Shown in pieces: positions 5,024 through 6,436 of a stretch of DNA of 6,436 bases. The notes under the pieces are model-generated. The model was given only the letters and a program-made list of their open reading frames with translations, was not told the origin of the DNA and made no database searches. Position numbers and translations under genes: made by a program. Position 1 is the first letter of the stretch. The number at the start of each line of letters is the position of its first letter. This DNA comes from a bacterium (GTDB lineage Bacteria > Verrucomicrobiota > Verrucomicrobiae > Limisphaerales > J093): assembly GCA_021839785.1 (NCBI GenBank), contig JAKCAB010000699.1:1-6436 (forward strand), written 5' to 3'.

Positions 5024-6436
5024 TCAGCGCGTCACCAGCACCAACCAATCTTCAGCGCCATCGACCGGCGGCGTGCCCAGGTTCACCTTTCCGGGCCCTT
5101 TCACTTCGCGCACATCACCACCCTGGAGTTCGCCGCCGGTGCGGGGATTGAACCAGCGGACCGAAAACGCCGCGGCGCTTTCGCCCAGGTCGAGGTCCGC
5201 GGTGCCGCCGTTGGGAAGAAAAACCACGTACACTTCGCCGGCTTTCGCGAAGCAATAGCGCGAATTGTCGTGTGCTGGATTGCCGACCAGCGCATCGGCA
5301 TTGGCCATTTCCCAGAAGGGAATCCGGTGGTCGCGGAAAAACGCGAGTGCGATGCGACAATAATCCCAAGACCGGTCCCGACTGCGCCAGTCCTCACAAT
5401 TGAGATCATTCTGCGGGAACCGGTATCCAAAGTAGTACTCCACGCCCGCGCCGCCGGCCAGGAGCGTGCCCCAGAGGCAGAATTTGCGGATCTCGTGAAG
5501 CGTGTATGGCTTTCCACCCTGGGTCGCCACCCCGTCTTGACCGGCATAACCGGGATCCGGCGGGACGCCCATCTCGGCAGGGTTTTGTTCGTCGTTCGCC
5601 ACCACCCAAGGCCGGCCGGCGTTTGCAGATTCGTTCACCCACTTGAGCACCCGCTGATGTGCCGCGCTCCAACTGTTCTGGAGCGATGCGCCGGTGAGCG
5701 CGGACTGATCGCCAACCAGCTTGCTGTAAACGCGGTCCTGCCAGTCCGGGTACGTGTGGACCACGATGAGATGATGGTAAGGATCGGTGTCGCGGATGTA
5801 TCGGGCCATCGCTCGCTGCTGCTCGGCCGACTGGGTGTTTTCTTCGCCGAGGTTCCAGTTCAGAGCCAACTCGTGACCGAAACGCGCGATAAGTTCGCGC
5901 AAGTACAGTCGGCGCTCCGGACCGAGGTCGCCACCGTCGAGCGATTGCGCGGCGCCGGGGCCGTTGTGATCATCGTTCTCGGTCTCCTGAAGTTTGAAAT
6001 GCAGGTAAAGTCCTCGTGCCTGCGCGTGATCGAAAACGATCTGCCACTGATCGAGCTTCGAACAATCGTAGTGGAACTTGTCGTTTCGCTCGACGAACGG
6101 CCACACATCGTCGCCATCGCCGCCGGCGTTGTAGGTTAGAAACGAAAAAGCGTTGCAGCCCTTGCCGGACAAGTAATTCAGCGCGCCGATCAATCCCTTG
6201 CCCCGGCCATCCTTCCAGGTCGGGTCGCCGCGTCGCCAATCCCGGACATGAGATTGCCAGGTTTTGAGCCCGGTCGGGGTGGCCTCGCCGGGCCGCGTCT
6301 GGCCTTGGCGTCGGTTCGAATAAGTGCCGTCGAAATCCGCGTAGGCGAGCAGGTTCTCCGGCGCGTCCGTCCCGGCCTTAAGGAAGAATTCGCCCGTGCC
6401 GGCGAACCGGAGGTAATGCTTGCCCACGTATTCGAG
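5024..6436 (-). CDS. Glycoside-hydrolase-like DUF5060-type protein with collagen-binding-like C-terminal domain (5' partial)
   Basis: The frame is open through the right edge (L-E-Y before the GTG at 6427), so the start, any signal peptide and the N-terminal Ig-like DUF5060 domain lie outside the window. Numbered from that GTG, 467 residues remain. Residues 1-35 ([31 protein letters not shown]) are the typical entry to the catalytic part. Residues 75-375 look like a TIM barrel: [20 protein letters not shown] (79-98), [12 protein letters not shown] (141-152), [13 protein letters not shown] (187-199), [10 protein letters not shown] (274-283) and [14 protein letters not shown] (325-338). The best candidates for catalytic acids are E195 or E196 and E280, by motif position only. 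Residues about 395-467 ([33 protein letters not shown]) fit the putative collagen-binding beta domain often fused here. Such proteins are usually exported and act on polysaccharides or glycans; the substrate is unknown. The stop (TGA complement at 5024-5026) lies 3 bases from vapC. Confidence 0.85.
   Translation of the reverse strand, partial: LEYVGKHYLRFAGTGEFFLKAGTDAPENLLAYADFDGTYSNRRQGQTRPGEATPTGLKTWQSHVRDWRRGDPTWKDGRGKGLIGALNYLSGKGCNAFSFLTYNAGGDGDDVWPFVERNDKFHYDCSKLDQWQIVFDHAQARGLYLHFKLQETENDDHNGPGAAQSLDGGDLGPERRLYLRELIARFGHELALNWNLGEENTQSAEQQRAMARYIRDTDPYHHLIVVHTYPDWQDRVYSKLVGDQSALTGASLQNSWSAAHQRVLKWVNESANAGRPWVVANDEQNPAEMGVPPDPGYAGQDGVATQGGKPYTLHEIRKFCLWGTLLAGGAGVEYYFGYRFPQNDLNCEDWRSRDRSWDYCRIALAFFRDHRIPFWEMANADALVGNPAHDNSRYCFAKAGEVYVVFLPNGGTADLDLGESAAAFSVRWFNPRTGGELQGGDVREVKGPGKVNLGTPPVDGAEDWLVLVTR

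Noticed and set aside
5270..6139. 289-codon open frame on the + strand
   Set aside because: It is antisense to the glycoside-hydrolase-like gene. Long antisense frames are expected from codon bias in GC-rich DNA, and the product resembles no family.

Overview
The window is GC-rich and densely coded. It looks like a chromosomal segment from a member of the Verrucomicrobiota, in the Pedosphaera/Limisphaerales range, probably a soil or freshwater genome or metagenome contig. I base this on family content: a conserved unknown protein with a Pro/Ala-rich tail (recognised from memory in this phylum), a DUF5069 protein, a DUF5060-type glycoside-hydrolase-like protein, and few Shine-Dalgarno sites. 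It is an inference, not a search result.

Layout, left to right. (1) Bases 2-1234 (+) hold a conserved protein of unknown function, open at the left edge. A possible winged helix in it is interrupted by a Pro/Ala-rich insert, and it ends in a long low-complexity tail. (2) Bases 1387-1837 (+) hold a DUF5069 gene broken by a 4-bp tandem duplication (AAGT AAGT). Removing one copy restores a full 148-residue protein. (3) Bases 1876-2628 (-) encode a CbiO/NikO-type (energy-coupling-factor) ABC ATPase with no membrane partner in view. (4) A short divergent spacer holds GC-rich inverted repeats, a perfect 14-bp palindrome and a candidate promoter. (5) Bases 2767-4272 (+) encode a B12-binding-domain radical SAM protein of the DUF4080 type. 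(6) Bases 4387-5020 (+) form a compact type II toxin-antitoxin module, vapB-vapC, with overlapping genes and a perfect 9-bp inverted repeat that runs into the vapB start codon. (7) Bases 5024-6436 (-) encode a large glycoside-hydrolase-like protein of the DUF5060 type with a C-terminal collagen-binding-like beta domain; its N-terminus lies beyond the right edge.

Apart from vapBC, the genes do not form an obvious pathway. They are mostly single-gene units in alternating orientation: two convergent junctions (1837/1876 and 5020/5024) and one divergent junction (2628/2767). The most notable items are the vapBC operator/start-codon arrangement, which suggests a leaderless autoregulated message, the precise frameshift in the DUF5069 gene, and the apparently split winged helix in the first gene. 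I see no CRISPR array, tRNA, rRNA, transposase or phage gene, and no convincing multi-gene novel system.
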